Notes: generated by a model not told the origin, from the sequence alone. DNA of 64,000 nucleotides from M0108 sp937862735 (GCA_937862735.1 CALMDH010000105.1:1-64000); one strand, 5' to 3'; numbered from the stretch's first letter, positions 36,274-45,140 are shown. Translations and numbers: made by a program.

Positions 36274-36906
36274 ATGCACAGCGAACCCACCGTCTTCGTC
36301 GTCGACGACGATCAGGCCATGCGCCATTCCCTGGAATGGCTCATCGAGTCCGCCGGGCTCAAGGTCAAGTCCTTCGGCTCCGCCGAGGCCTTCCTGCGTG
36401 CCTATTACCCCGGCCAGGCTGGCTGCCTGTTGCTGGACGTGCGCATGCCGGGCATGAGCGGTCTGGAACTCCAGGCCTATCTGGCGCGGGAGGCGATCCG
36501 CATCCCGGTGGTGATCATCACCGGCCACGGCGACGTGGGCATGGCGGTCAAGGCGATGCGCGCCGGCGCCCTGGACTTCATCGAGAAACCCTTCGACGAC
36601 GAGGCCCTGATCGCCAGCCTGCGCCTGGCCCTGGAGGCCGACAAGCAGCGCCGGGTCGACCGCCAGCAGCGCGCCGAGATCGCCCGCCGCCTGGCGGAGC
36701 TCACCCCCCGGGAGCACGAGGTGATGGTGATGGTCACCGATGGCCGTTCCAACCGCGAGATCGCCGCCGCCCTGGGGGTCAGCACCAAGACGGTGGAGGC
36801 CCACCGCGCCCGGGTGATGGACAAGATGCGCGCCGGGTCCCTGGCGGAACTGGTGCGGATGTGCCTGACCGCCGGCATTCTGGCCAACGAGCCCCCGGAG
36901 AACTGA
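36274..36906 (+). CDS. FixJ-family response regulator
   Basis: 210 residues: a receiver domain (VVDDDQAMRHSL; phosphoacceptor Asp about 56 in LLLDVRMPGMSG; TGHGDVGMAV; Lys in FIEKPFDDEAL) and a LuxR-type helix-turn-helix (LTPREHEVMVMVTDGRSNRE, then IAAALGVSTKTVEAHRARVM). It acts as a transcription factor phosphorylated by the kinase upstream. ATG 36274 follows GGAGAAGG. The next gene, a UMF1-type transporter, starts 3 bp after the stop, so transport may be linked to the system's output or signal. Confidence 0.94.
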   Translation: MHSEPTVFVVDDDQAMRHSLEWLIESAGLKVKSFGSAEAFLRAYYPGQAGCLLLDVRMPGMSGLELQAYLAREAIRIPVVIITGHGDVGMAVKAMRAGALDFIEKPFDDEALIASLRLALEADKQRRVDRQQRAEIARRLAELTPREHEVMVMVTDGRSNREIAAALGVSTKTVEAHRARVMDKMRAGSLAELVRMCLTAGILANEPPEN

Positions 36907-36909
36907 GCC

Positions 36910-38250
36910 ATGGCCCGGACGCCGACCCGGGGCGGTGCCGGGACCGGACCAGAATCCTGGGAAGCCCCTGGCCAGGAACCGCGCTCCCCACCCGGCGAGC
37001 AAAGGCCCGCGCGGGCTAGCGGCCGCCGGTCGGTCCTGGCCTGGGCGACCTATGATTGGGCCAACTCCGCCTTCGCCACCGTGGTCATCGCCGGTTTCTT
37101 CCCGGTCTTCTTCAAGCAGTTCTGGGCCGCCGACCTGCCGGTCACCGAGAGCACCTTCTGGCTGGGGATGACCAACACCCTCGGCAGCGCCCTGGTCGTG
37201 CTGTCCGCCCCCCTGCTGGGTGCCCTGGCCGATCAGCTTGGGGCCCGGAAGGGCTTTCTGCTGGTCTTCACCGCCCTGGGGGTTCTGGCCACCGGTGCCC
37301 TCTGGCTGGTCGCCCAGGGGCACTGGGCTCTGGCCCTGGGTCTCTATCTCCTCGGCTTGCTGGGCTTTTCCGGCAGCAATATCTTTTACGACGCCCTGCT
37401 GGTGGTCGTGGCCAGGCCGGAGGAATACAACCGGGTCTCGTCCCTGGGCTATGCCCTGGGCTACCTGGGCGGCGGCCTGCTCTTCGCCCTCAATGTCCTC
37501 ATGACCCTCTTTCCCGCCCACTTCGGCTTCGCCGACGCCGGGGAGGCGGTGCGGGCCGCCTTCCTCGGCGTCGCCGCCTGGTGGACCCTCTTCGCCGTCC
37601 CCCTGGCCCTGTGGGTGCGGGAGCCGGACGGCCGCGGCGACCGGCCCCTGGGCCTGGCCGCCCGTGCCGCCTTCCGGGAACTGCGCCAGACCCTGGGGGA
37701 GATCCGGCAGCGCCGCGATGCCTTTCTCTTCCTGCTGGCCTATTGGTGCTACATCGACGGCGTGGATACCATCGTCCACATGGCGGTGGATTTCGGCCTC
37801 GCCATCGGGCTGGCCGCGGACGGTCTCATGATCGCCCTGCTCATCACCCAGTTCGTCGGGTTCCCCTCGGCCCTGGCCTTTGGCTGGCTGGGGGAACGCT
37901 GGGGGGCCAAGCGCGGCATCCTGCTGGCCATCGGCGTCTATGCCCTGGTGGTCCTGCTCGCCTCCGGCATGACGCGGGTCGAGGAGTTCTATGCCATGGC
38001 GGTGGTCATCGGCCTGGTCCAGGGCGGCATCCAGGCCCTGAGCCGCGCCCTCTTCGCCGGCTTCGTCCCCCCCGGGCGCGAGGCGGAGTTTTTCGGCTTC
38101 TACAACATGCTGGGCAAATTCGCCGCCGTCCTGGGGCCGGGCCTGGTGGGCATCGCCGCCCTGGTGACCGGGGACCCGCGCCTGTCGCTCCTGCCCATTC
38201 TGCTCCTGTTTCTGCTGGGCGCCCTGTTGCTGTGGCGGGTGCGTGGCTGA
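36910..38250 (+). CDS. MFS transporter, UMF1 (Atg22-like) family
   Basis: A 446-residue protein with about 12 membrane helices. The family motif is RSVLAWATYDWANSAFATVV at about 40-59, with LGALADQLGARKGFLL and RALFAGFVPPGREAEFFGFY later. The first 38 residues are Gly/Pro/Arg-rich and lack homology to family members, another example of low-complexity growth. The substrate is unknown; the yeast relative Atg22 exports amino acids. It is co-transcribed with the two-component system. Confidence 0.88.
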   Translation: MARTPTRGGAGTGPESWEAPGQEPRSPPGEQRPARASGRRSVLAWATYDWANSAFATVVIAGFFPVFFKQFWAADLPVTESTFWLGMTNTLGSALVVLSAPLLGALADQLGARKGFLLVFTALGVLATGALWLVAQGHWALALGLYLLGLLGFSGSNIFYDALLVVVARPEEYNRVSSLGYALGYLGGGLLFALNVLMTLFPAHFGFADAGEAVRAAFLGVAAWWTLFAVPLALWVREPDGRGDRPLGLAARAAFRELRQTLGEIRQRRDAFLFLLAYWCYIDGVDTIVHMAVDFGLAIGLAADGLMIALLITQFVGFPSALAFGWLGERWGAKRGILLAIGVYALVVLLASGMTRVEEFYAMAVVIGLVQGGIQALSRALFAGFVPPGREAEFFGFYNMLGKFAAVLGPGLVGIAALVTGDPRLSLLPILLLFLLGALLLWRVRG

Positions 38251-38366
38251 CTGCCAGGCGGGGTCTCCCCTTACCCCCGACTTACCCCCAGTGATGTAAG
38301 ACCAGCTGGCATCCTTTGTGTTGGCCGGAGGCTGGTGCTTTTGGCCGAAGTTCTCTGGAAGAAGGG

Positions 38367-38468
38367 CGGGTCGGGATGCCTCTGGCGGGGGTGTCGACCG
38401 CAGGGATGCGGTCGTCAAGCCTCCAGGGATGGATTTTCGGCTTCCCCCGCCAGAGGCTACCCGACCCG
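38367..38468. ncRNA. Structured three-way-junction element between convergent genes
   Basis: A 25-base arm (38367-38391) is the reverse complement of 38444-38468 except for one AT/TA position pair. Inside are two perfect hairpins with GGGA loops: CGACCGCA-GGGA-TGCGGTCG (38395-38414), and AAGCC-TCCA-GGGA-TGGA-TTTTC-GGCTT (38417-38443). Together they close a three-way junction with only a few unpaired bases. It lies between the ends of the UMF1 gene and the minus-strand GNAT fusion gene. It may be a REP/BIME-like DNA repeat, a bidirectional terminator or an sRNA. Both loops sit in CAGGGATG, which resembles the CsrA/RsmA site. Confidence 0.55.
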
Positions 38469-38508
38469 GAATGCTCACCGATACTCGCTCTCGCCAAGAG
38501 ACGCTCCC

Positions 38509-40065
38509 CTACCCCAATAACTGGGCATGATCAAAGGTGGGTATTACCTTCTCCAGCCCCCCCCCGGCCTGGAAGGGGACCCCCGGCAAGGTCTTGAGAT
38601 AGGCCATGATCGCCTGGCCAGACTCCTGATACAGCCGGATCTGGCCGGGGTCGATGGTGATGCCGTTGAGGAGCTGGAGTTCCAGCATGTCATGGCCGCC
38701 AGGCCCGCTCTCCGGGAAGAGGCCGGAATAGAAGAATCCCAGGTCTTCCGCCGCGGCGGCGAGGGCCGGCGTCCCCGGGTCCTCCAGGTCCAGGGCGAGC
38801 TGGATGCAGGCCAGCCCCTGTTCGGTCAGAAACTCGGTGAAGGCGGCTAGTTTGTAACGCACCGCCTCGCCGCCGGCGGCGTCGATCAGGGCCCGGTTCC
38901 AGGTCAGATCCCGCTGGCAGTGCAGATAATCCCCGGAGCCTGCCCCGGAGCCTAGTCCGGTGCCGTCGGGGAGTGGGGCTTCGGGGTCCGGGGCGGTCAC
39001 GCTCAATCCCAGCCAGCCATAGCTGCGCAGGATCATCTCCCGATGGCGGGGCGGCGGGAAGATGGTCCGGCAGGGACGGGGCGCGAGCTGATTGTAATTC
39101 AGGGTGGTGGTGATGCGGTCACCCGGCCTGGCCCCCTCGACGAAGATGGCCGGCGTGGACCCCAGGCGCAGGCCGACGGTGATGCGTCCCGCCTCCTGGC
39201 TGATCTTCTGGGTGGCGACGTGATTGGTCACGGACAGGGAATAGAGGGCGCGGACGCCGCTCTGGCGCGCATCAGCATGGAGGCGGGCGGAAAGCTGGCG
39301 GAAGACCTTGGCCTGACGCGCCTCCGGCAGGACGAAGGCCGCACCCATCTCCCCCAGGGGGTCGTCGGGCCGGTGCCGCAGCATGGCGTAATGTCCCAGG
39401 ATCTGCCCTGCCTCGTCGCAGGCGATCCAGGACAGAAGCTGACCGGAGCGGACCTGTTGCAGGACCAGTTCCGGGTAGTAGATGACCTCCTTGTAGCCGT
39501 AACCATACAGATCCCAGGCGGCGCTGGCCAGGGCGAGGGCCTCCTCGGCGGTTTGCAGGCGCCGGTAGCTGATGGCGCCCTGGATCTGGACCCCGGTCCG
39601 CTCGGGTTGGACCAGGCCGTCGGCGCGTTCCGGGGCCAGCGCCGCCGGCAGCCGCTTGATCATCTCGAATTCCTGACCCTCCTTGGCGACATAGCGCCAG
39701 TTGACGTTGTCCATGACCCGTTCGATGAGGAAGGTGCCCAGGCCCTGGGGCGTCTCCTGGAGGGAGTGGGGGGCCTGGTAACGGGGCAGGTGGCTGAAGT
39801 CGAAGGGCCGGCCCTGGGCCCGGGCCACCAGGCGGATGGCATCCGGTTGGAATTCGATGCGCAGCCTGACGGGTGCGTCCACCCCCGCCGGGATGGCGTG
39901 TTTGAAAAAGTTGGTGATGCCTTCCTCCAGGGCCAGCTCGACCTGGCGACGAATGGCGTCGGCGATCCCCAGGCTGGCGCAGAGGGAGGCAAACAGGGCC
40001 TGGACGGCTGGGATACTGGCGGCGTGGCGGGGGACTTGCAGTTCGGTGACGAAGGGCAGGGCCAT
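38509..40065 (-). CDS. RsbW-like ATPase domain fused to GNAT acetyltransferase
   Basis: 518 residues. Residues about 1-140 form a histidine-kinase-type ATPase fold as in anti-sigma factors (HATPase_c_2): VELALEEGITNFFKHAIP is the N box and QETPQGLGTFLIERVMDNV the G box. Residues about 165-320 look like a GNAT domain (EMGAAFVLPEARQAKVFRQL and YSLSVTNHVATQKISQEAG). A further C-terminal region (about 330-515) contains a second acetyltransferase-like part (GLACIQLALDLEDPGTPALA). ATG 40065 follows GGAGC. In RsbW-type switches the ATPase binds and phosphorylates an anti-antagonist; none is adjacent. The regulatory role is inference. Confidence 0.75.
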   Translation of the reverse strand: MALPFVTELQVPRHAASIPAVQALFASLCASLGIADAIRRQVELALEEGITNFFKHAIPAGVDAPVRLRIEFQPDAIRLVARAQGRPFDFSHLPRYQAPHSLQETPQGLGTFLIERVMDNVNWRYVAKEGQEFEMIKRLPAALAPERADGLVQPERTGVQIQGAISYRRLQTAEEALALASAAWDLYGYGYKEVIYYPELVLQQVRSGQLLSWIACDEAGQILGHYAMLRHRPDDPLGEMGAAFVLPEARQAKVFRQLSARLHADARQSGVRALYSLSVTNHVATQKISQEAGRITVGLRLGSTPAIFVEGARPGDRITTTLNYNQLAPRPCRTIFPPPRHREMILRSYGWLGLSVTAPDPEAPLPDGTGLGSGAGSGDYLHCQRDLTWNRALIDAAGGEAVRYKLAAFTEFLTEQGLACIQLALDLEDPGTPALAAAAEDLGFFYSGLFPESGPGGHDMLELQLLNGITIDPGQIRLYQESGQAIMAYLKTLPGVPFQAGGGLEKVIPTFDHAQLLG

Positions 40066-40086
40066 GGGTGCTCCGAAGTCGGGGAC

Positions 40087-40250
40087 TTAATCGCGCCGGT
40101 GACGGGAACAGGAGGGTGCCGATATCCGGGTGTGGCAGGCCGCGGTGTCTGGGATTGGGGGCTCCGGTATCCGGCACTGGAGCGCTCTGGCATCTGGGCG
40201 TGGCGCGCTTGGGTGTCTGGGACAGGAGCGCTCCCCGGGAGGGGAGCTGG
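40087..40250. repeat. Degenerate GGTGTCTGGG-type repeats in an intergenic gap
   Basis: The 211-bp gap between the GNAT fusion and the helicase contains many imperfect copies of GG(N)(A/T)TCTGGG/GGTGTCTGGGA, and GGAGCGCTC occurs twice (about 40179 and 40224). The texture matches the short-period expansions seen inside genes. No gene is seen here. Confidence 0.4.
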
Positions 40251-40276
40251 ACGGCTCCGGTGACTGGGTCCGCCTT

Positions 40277-41755
40277 TCAGAGCGGCGGACGCTTGGGGGG
40301 GGTGAGGCCCGCCTCGCTGCCAACTTCCGCCGCGGGCCGGGAGGGCTGGCGGCGCTTGCCGATGTTCTTGCGGTCGCGGTGACGCTCCTTGACCTTGGGT
40401 GCCTGGGCGCCGGCGGGCTTGGGGGCCTGGGCGTGGATCTTCTTCCTGGGCGAACGGGAGCGGGTCGGTCCCTGGTAGCGACCCTCCAGGCCGGGCAGGG
40501 TGAGGGGGTGCAGCTCGATCTGGAGGTAACGCTCGATGCTCTCCATGCGGTTCCATTCCGGCGGGCTGACCAGGGTGATGGCCAGGCCCGGGGCCCCGGC
40601 CCGCCCGGTGCGCCCGGTGCGATGGAGGTAATCGCTGCCGCTGCGGGGGACCTCGAAGTTGATCACCAGGTCCACGCCGGGGACGTCCAGCCCCCGGGCG
40701 GCCACGTCCGTGGCCACCAGGAGGCGGATGCGGCCGTCGCGCAGCAGGTTCAGCACCCGGACACGTTCCGGCTGTTCCAGTTCGCCATGGAGGATCGCCG
40801 CCCGTTGCCCCTTGCCAATCAGGTAATTGCCCAGGGCCGTCGCCTGGTCGCGGGTATTGCTGAAGATGAGGATCTTGTCGGGTAAGGCTTCAGGTTCCCC
40901 GCGCGCCAGGAGGGCTGCGGGGGCAGGAACCGCTGATTCTCCTTCTCCCTCCCCCCCGGCGGGGGAGGGCTGGGGAGAGGGGGTTTGTACGTCTGCGGCT
41001 CCCAGATCGCTAGCTTCTCCCTCGCCCCGAGTGAGATAGGCCAGCAGCAGTTTGCGCTTATGGTCCAGGTCGTCCGCCAGCAGGCGCTGGTGACGGATAT
41101 CGGGATGGGCCACCCGGTGGGAGTCCACCAGGACCCGTTGGGGGTCGCGCAGGGCGGCGTCGATGAAGGACTGCAGGCCGCCACGGGTCAGGGTGGCGGA
41201 GAAGAGCAGGGATTGCCGCTCCTCGTTGCAGGTCTGGATGATCTGCATCACGTCCGGGGCGAAGCCCATGTCGAGCATGCGGTCGGCCTCGTCCAGGATC
41301 AGGAACTCCAGGTCGCCTAGGTCCGTGGCGCCACGCTCCAGGTGATCGAGGAGCCGACCCGGGGTGGCGATGAGGATATCCGGGTTGCGGCGCAGGGTGT
41401 TGACCTGATGGCTGGCGGCCACTCCGCCGACGATGACCCCGGCGGTGAGGCGCGTAAAGCTCGCCACCTGGAGGAAGTGCTCCTGGATCTGATAGGCCAG
41501 CTCCCGGGTCGGCGCCAGGACCAGGGCGCGGATGCCCTTGCGCGGGGCGGGCGCCGCCAGGAAGTGGCGCAGCATGGGCAGGAGGAAGGCCAGGGTCTTA
41601 CCCGAGCCGGTGGCGGCGGTCACCAGCAGGTCGGCGCCGGCATTGGCCAGGGGGATGACCTGGCGCTGCACCGGGGTCGGGTCACTGAAGCCCAGCTTGT
41701 CCAGGCCCCGCAGCAGGGCATCCGGAAGGTCGAAGACGGCAAAAGGGTGGCTCAT
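40277..41755 (-). CDS. DEAD-box RNA helicase (RhlE/SrmB-like)
   Basis: A 492-residue ATP-dependent RNA helicase. Motifs in order are FSDPTPVQRQVIP (Q motif), ATGSGKTLAF, PTRELAYQ, TPGRLLDHL, LDEADRMLDMGF, FSATL, IFSNTRDQA, ARGLDVPGVDLVINFE and HRTGRTGRAG. The C-terminal tail is Lys/Arg/Pro-rich, as in RNA-binding RhlE-type tails. I start at ATG 41755 because it precedes SHPFAVFDLPDAL. Between LLLAYLTRG and DKILIFSNT about 45 residues are extra. They contain QTPSPQPSPAGGEGEGESAV and are encoded by a REP-like element in the linker between the two RecA lobes, a tolerant site. Confidence 0.92.
   Translation of the reverse strand: MSHPFAVFDLPDALLRGLDKLGFSDPTPVQRQVIPLANAGADLLVTAATGSGKTLAFLLPMLRHFLAAPAPRKGIRALVLAPTRELAYQIQEHFLQVASFTRLTAGVIVGGVAASHQVNTLRRNPDILIATPGRLLDHLERGATDLGDLEFLILDEADRMLDMGFAPDVMQIIQTCNEERQSLLFSATLTRGGLQSFIDAALRDPQRVLVDSHRVAHPDIRHQRLLADDLDHKRKLLLAYLTRGEGEASDLGAADVQTPSPQPSPAGGEGEGESAVPAPAALLARGEPEALPDKILIFSNTRDQATALGNYLIGKGQRAAILHGELEQPERVRVLNLLRDGRIRLLVATDVAARGLDVPGVDLVINFEVPRSGSDYLHRTGRTGRAGAPGLAITLVSPPEWNRMESIERYLQIELHPLTLPGLEGRYQGPTRSRSPRKKIHAQAPKPAGAQAPKVKERHRDRKNIGKRRQPSRPAAEVGSEAGLTPPKRPPL
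40896..40987 (-). repeat. REP-like element inside the helicase gene
   Basis: On the minus (coding) strand it reads ACCCCCTCTCCCCAGCCCTC, the palindromic core, then a tail ending GCAGCCCTCCTGGCGCGCG. It is translated QTPSPQPSPAGGEGEGESA and then VPAPAALLARGE. This is the same orientation and frame as the copy in the PAP2 gene. Confidence 0.75.
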
Positions 41756-42166
41756 GGGGCGGAAGGGATTCCTAGGGTGTGGCTGGGTCAAGTTGTGGGG
41801 AAGCGTTCATACCCCCCCCGCTGCGGTGTGGCTTAGCGCGTAAAGGGGAAAGCGTTCACCCCCCGTTACCTTGGCTGGCGTGGGTGGCGAAAGCCACTGA
41901 TGCTCTTGCCCCCTCCCCCCTGGTGGGGGAGGGTTGGGGAGAGGGGAGCTGAAAGGTTACGTGGTGGGATGGGCGGGCTGCCATCACAAATTCAACTTCG
42001 GCATTTCTGAATCGCTTTGCATGCAGCGCGGGATGGCGCGGCAAGGACCTTGTTGGCTTGACAACAGCAACCCTGCGGTTGACTACCCCCGTCAGATACC
42101 ACTCGATTCTCCTTGGCCAGACCAAAAACCGAGGTTTCTGGCATCAGATCCACGCCAACGTCGCCA
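41756..42166. other. Gene-free region with repeats
   Basis: A 411-bp gap between the helicase start and the GT2-GtrA stop. It holds a REP-like copy at 41895-41960. It also has two related stretches: GGGGAAGCGTTCATACCCCC at 41797 and GGGGAAAGCGTTCACCCCCC at 41845. I see no gene or clear promoter. Confidence 0.5.
41895..41960 (-). repeat. REP-like element, intergenic copy upstream of the helicase
   Basis: The minus strand reads CTTTCAGCTCCCCTCTCCCC, CCCTCCCCCACCAG and the G-run arm, then GGCAAGAGCATCAGTGGC. Its core is nearly identical to the 30960 copy, and its left flank is shared with the 29910 copy. Confidence 0.7.
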
Positions 42167-43300
42167 TCACCCGGCCTTGCCGCGCCAGGTGTAGACGGCG
42201 GTGACGGCGTAGTTCCAGACCGCGCCCACCAGGATGCCGGCCAGGGCGGAGAGGATCCAGCCGGTATCGCCCTCAAAGAGATAGGTGGCGATGCCGACGT
42301 TGGCGACGGCGCCGATGCTGCAGGCAATGACGAAGGAGAACCAGCCCCAGATCAGTTGCCGCCCACGCAGGCGCATGTCACGGTAGGTGAGGACGTTGTT
42401 GAGGAAGAAATTGGTGGTCATGGCCACCAGGGTGGCGACGGTCTGGCCGATGAGGAAGGAGGTCCCCAGCAGGCGATTCAGCAGCCAGAGCACCGCCAGG
42501 TGCACCAGTACCCCGGAGCCGCCGATGAGGGAGAAGGCGATGAAACGCACCGGGATGCGCGGGCCGATGAGCTTCTGCAGTAGCATCAGCGCGTACTCCC
42601 AGAGCACGGCGTTGTCGAGCTTGCTCTCGCCATGCTCGCGCTGGCGGAAGCCGTAGGGGATCTCGGCGAATTTCAGCTGTCGGGGGGAGGAGGCGAAGAT
42701 GTCGAGCAGGATCTTGTAGCCGACGCCGCTCAGATCGCGCACGCAGTCCGCCAGCACCGGGGCCCGCAGCAGGAAGAAGCCACTCATGGGGTCGGCGAGG
42801 TCGGCGTGGATCAGGCGCTGGGCCAGTCGGCCGGCGAAGCGGCTCATGGCCTGGCGGCGCTCGTTCCAGTCGCCGACGCTGCCGCCGCTGACGTAACGGC
42901 TGCCGACGACGATGTCCAGGTCCTCGGCCTTGAGCCGCGCCAGCATTTGCGGCAGCAGGGTTTCGTCGTGTTGCAGGTCGGCGTCGATGACCGCCAGGAA
43001 GGGGGCCGTGGTCGCCAGCATGCCCTCGATGCAGGCGGAGGAGAGGCCGCGTCGGCCCACCCGTCGCAAGAGGCGGATGCGGCCGTCCGCGCGAGACAAT
43101 TCGCGCACCCGCTCCGGCGTGCCGTCGGCGGAGTCGTCGTCGACGAAGATAATCTCCCAGTCGATACCCGCCAGACAGACCCCGATACGCCGGGCGATCT
43201 CCGCCACGTTGCCCGCCTCGTTGAAGGTGGGGATGATGATGGCGAGTTCGGGATTGGGGCGGAGTGGTCGGGTGGCCCGGGCGGGGCTGGGATCGGGCAT
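42167..43300 (-). CDS. GT2 glycosyltransferase fused to GtrA membrane domain
   Basis: 377 residues. The N-terminal GT-A domain resembles dolichol-/polyprenyl-phosphate mannosyltransferases: LAIIIPTFNEAGNVAEI, IIFVDDDSADGTPE, VIDADLQHDETLLPQ (DxD) and YRE-type FRQREHGESKL. The C-terminal GtrA domain (about 245-372) has four membrane helices with FNFFLNNVLTYRD-like NFFLNNVLTYRDMR. Such fusions make a polyprenyl-phosphate sugar donor and help move it across the inner membrane. The divergent neighbour is a GT39-like transferase that uses such lipid-linked sugars, so the two probably work together on envelope glycans. Confidence 0.9.
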   Translation of the reverse strand: MPDPSPARATRPLRPNPELAIIIPTFNEAGNVAEIARRIGVCLAGIDWEIIFVDDDSADGTPERVRELSRADGRIRLLRRVGRRGLSSACIEGMLATTAPFLAVIDADLQHDETLLPQMLARLKAEDLDIVVGSRYVSGGSVGDWNERRQAMSRFAGRLAQRLIHADLADPMSGFFLLRAPVLADCVRDLSGVGYKILLDIFASSPRQLKFAEIPYGFRQREHGESKLDNAVLWEYALMLLQKLIGPRIPVRFIAFSLIGGSGVLVHLAVLWLLNRLLGTSFLIGQTVATLVAMTTNFFLNNVLTYRDMRLRGRQLIWGWFSFVIACSIGAVANVGIATYLFEGDTGWILSALAGILVGAVWNYAVTAVYTWRGKAG

Positions 43301-43439
43301 GGAGACGGGTTCCTGTGGCGAGCGCCGGCGGCTCTCCGCGGGCCCGGGTATTGTAAGCTATGCCTCCCGGAGCGGACAGCCGGCCTCCCCCGCAATCTGT
43401 TTAGTGATGGGTAGTACCCCTGGATTTTCTCCAACCCTC

Positions 43440-45140
43440 ATGAAGTTTTTTGGCCGACCGCTTCCGGAGACCGACCCCGCCACCCGTTGGTTGTGGCTGG
43501 CCTTCGCCCTCATCAGCCTCTGGCGGCTGGTTGCGGCCTGGCTGCTGCCGGTGACCCAGGACGAGGCCTACTACATCGATTGGGCAAGCCGGCTGGATTG
43601 GGGCTATTTCGATCATCCCCCCGGGGTGGCCCTGTTGGCCATCGGCTCCTGGCTGGCCCCCGGCTCGGCCCTGGCAGGCCGGCTGGGCAATCTCCTCGCC
43701 GCCACCCTGACCCTGTGGGTGCTGATCCGCTTGTATCGCGCCTGTGGTCTCAGCCCACGACAGCAATTCCTGGCCCTGGTTATGACCGCCGCGACCTTCG
43801 GCGGCCTGGTCTCCGGCGTTCTCGCCACCCCGGATACCCCCCTGGCCCTGGCCTGGGCCCTGGCCCTGCACGAGGCCCTGGCCGCCCTGCGCGGTGACCG
43901 CCGCCGCTGGGTGACGGCGGGCCTGGCCACCGGTCTGGGCCTGCTCGGCAAGTACGGCATGGCCCTGATCGGTCCCGTCTTTCTCTGGGCCATCCTCTGG
44001 GCAGATCCCAAGGCCCTGCGCACCCCATGGCCCTATTTGGGGGCCTTGGCCGCGCTGCTGGTCTTCGCCCCCAACCTGGTCTGGAATGCCCAGAACGACT
44101 GGTTGGCCCTGCGCTTCCAATTCGGCCACGGCTTTTCCACCACCACCGGGGTGGCCGATGCCGCCGCCGGGGCGGTCCTGGCCCTCCCCGAGCGGGTCTC
44201 ACCCCTGGCCGGGGCCGGGCTGAGGGAGCGCCTGATGGCAGTCCTGAGCTTTCTGGGCATCCAGGCCGCCCTCTGGGGCGCTATGTTCCTGCCCCTGCTG
44301 GCCGGGGTGTGGTTGTCCTGGCGTCGGCGTTCTCCCACGCTCCTCGCGGTTGCTGGTCAGCTCGATGATTTGCCCACCTTTTCGGCAGCCAAGTCTTCTG
44401 CCGTCACGGTTGTCGTGGCGGCCGGGAGCAACCCAGAGCCGCGGAAATCAGATCGCTCCGCATCGTCCCAGCCCCTGGATCGTCCCGCCCAGGCCCTGCT
44501 GGTCGCCGGGACCCTCTTTCCCCTGGGCTTCTTCGCTCTGGTGGCGGCCTTCAGCCCCGTCCAGCCGAACTGGGCCATCCTTTATTTGTTGACGGCCGTC
44601 CCCCTGCTGGCCCCGGTCATGCGCCGCGTCCCCAGGGCCATGCTGATCGCGGCCCTGTTCAATCTGTTCCTGGTCAGCTTTTATGTCTTCCATGCCCGCA
44701 CCGGCCTTCTGCCCTTGCCGGACAAGCAGCAGCGCATCCTCTACGAGACGCATGGTTTTGAGGCCCTGGCGGGGGAGGTGGCGAACCTCCCCGGACCCCT
44801 GTTCGCTGATCGCTACCAACTGGTGGCGATGACGCGCTTCTACGCCCCTGGGCTGGAGATTGGCCAATGGCCGGGCCTGTTCCGGCCCTCGGAGTATCTG
44901 CTTGGCCGCCTGCGGCCTGACGTCGACCCGGCGGCGGTGGCCCGGGCAGGGGGCTTCTGGCTGCTGAGCCGCGACCCTTATCGCCCCGGGATTCCGGGTT
45001 TTAGCATTGAGGGGCAGCGGCTCCTATACGATTGCTTGCGGGAGGGCATGCGTGAGGCCTTGCCCGATCGACCGGCGCCCTGCGCCGCCCCTCTGCATCG
45101 CTGGTGGCTTGTCCGCTATGTCCCTGACCCCGCCCCCTGA
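43440..45140 (+). CDS. GT39/ArnT-like membrane glycosyltransferase
   Basis: 566 residues with many membrane helices. The family signature is LPVTQDEAYYIDWASRLDWG followed by YFDHPPGVALL, with the acidic catalytic residue in the first periplasmic loop. ArnT-like enzymes transfer a sugar from a polyprenyl phosphate to lipid A or another acceptor. A hydrophilic stretch of about 45 residues (about 300-345, Ser/Ala/Asp-rich) interrupts the helices and is unusual. The start is uncertain: ATG 43440 before KFFGRPLP, or ATG 43407 eleven codons earlier. The 3' end overlaps the PAP2 gene by 23 bp, so the two are coupled. Confidence 0.85.
   Translation: MKFFGRPLPETDPATRWLWLAFALISLWRLVAAWLLPVTQDEAYYIDWASRLDWGYFDHPPGVALLAIGSWLAPGSALAGRLGNLLAATLTLWVLIRLYRACGLSPRQQFLALVMTAATFGGLVSGVLATPDTPLALAWALALHEALAALRGDRRRWVTAGLATGLGLLGKYGMALIGPVFLWAILWADPKALRTPWPYLGALAALLVFAPNLVWNAQNDWLALRFQFGHGFSTTTGVADAAAGAVLALPERVSPLAGAGLRERLMAVLSFLGIQAALWGAMFLPLLAGVWLSWRRRSPTLLAVAGQLDDLPTFSAAKSSAVTVVVAAGSNPEPRKSDRSASSQPLDRPAQALLVAGTLFPLGFFALVAAFSPVQPNWAILYLLTAVPLLAPVMRRVPRAMLIAALFNLFLVSFYVFHARTGLLPLPDKQQRILYETHGFEALAGEVANLPGPLFADRYQLVAMTRFYAPGLEIGQWPGLFRPSEYLLGRLRPDVDPAAVARAGGFWLLSRDPYRPGIPGFSIEGQRLLYDCLREGMREALPDRPAPCAAPLHRWWLVRYVPDPAP

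Noticed and set aside
36259..38478. Minus-strand open frame of 739 codons
   Set aside because: Antisense to the response regulator and UMF1 transporter. Composition (Gln/Gly/Asp/His-rich) is typical of antisense reading.
42912..43439. N-terminal extension of the first GT39-like gene
   Set aside because: This part is antisense to the GT2-GtrA gene and lacks membrane character; the conserved protein begins near 43440.
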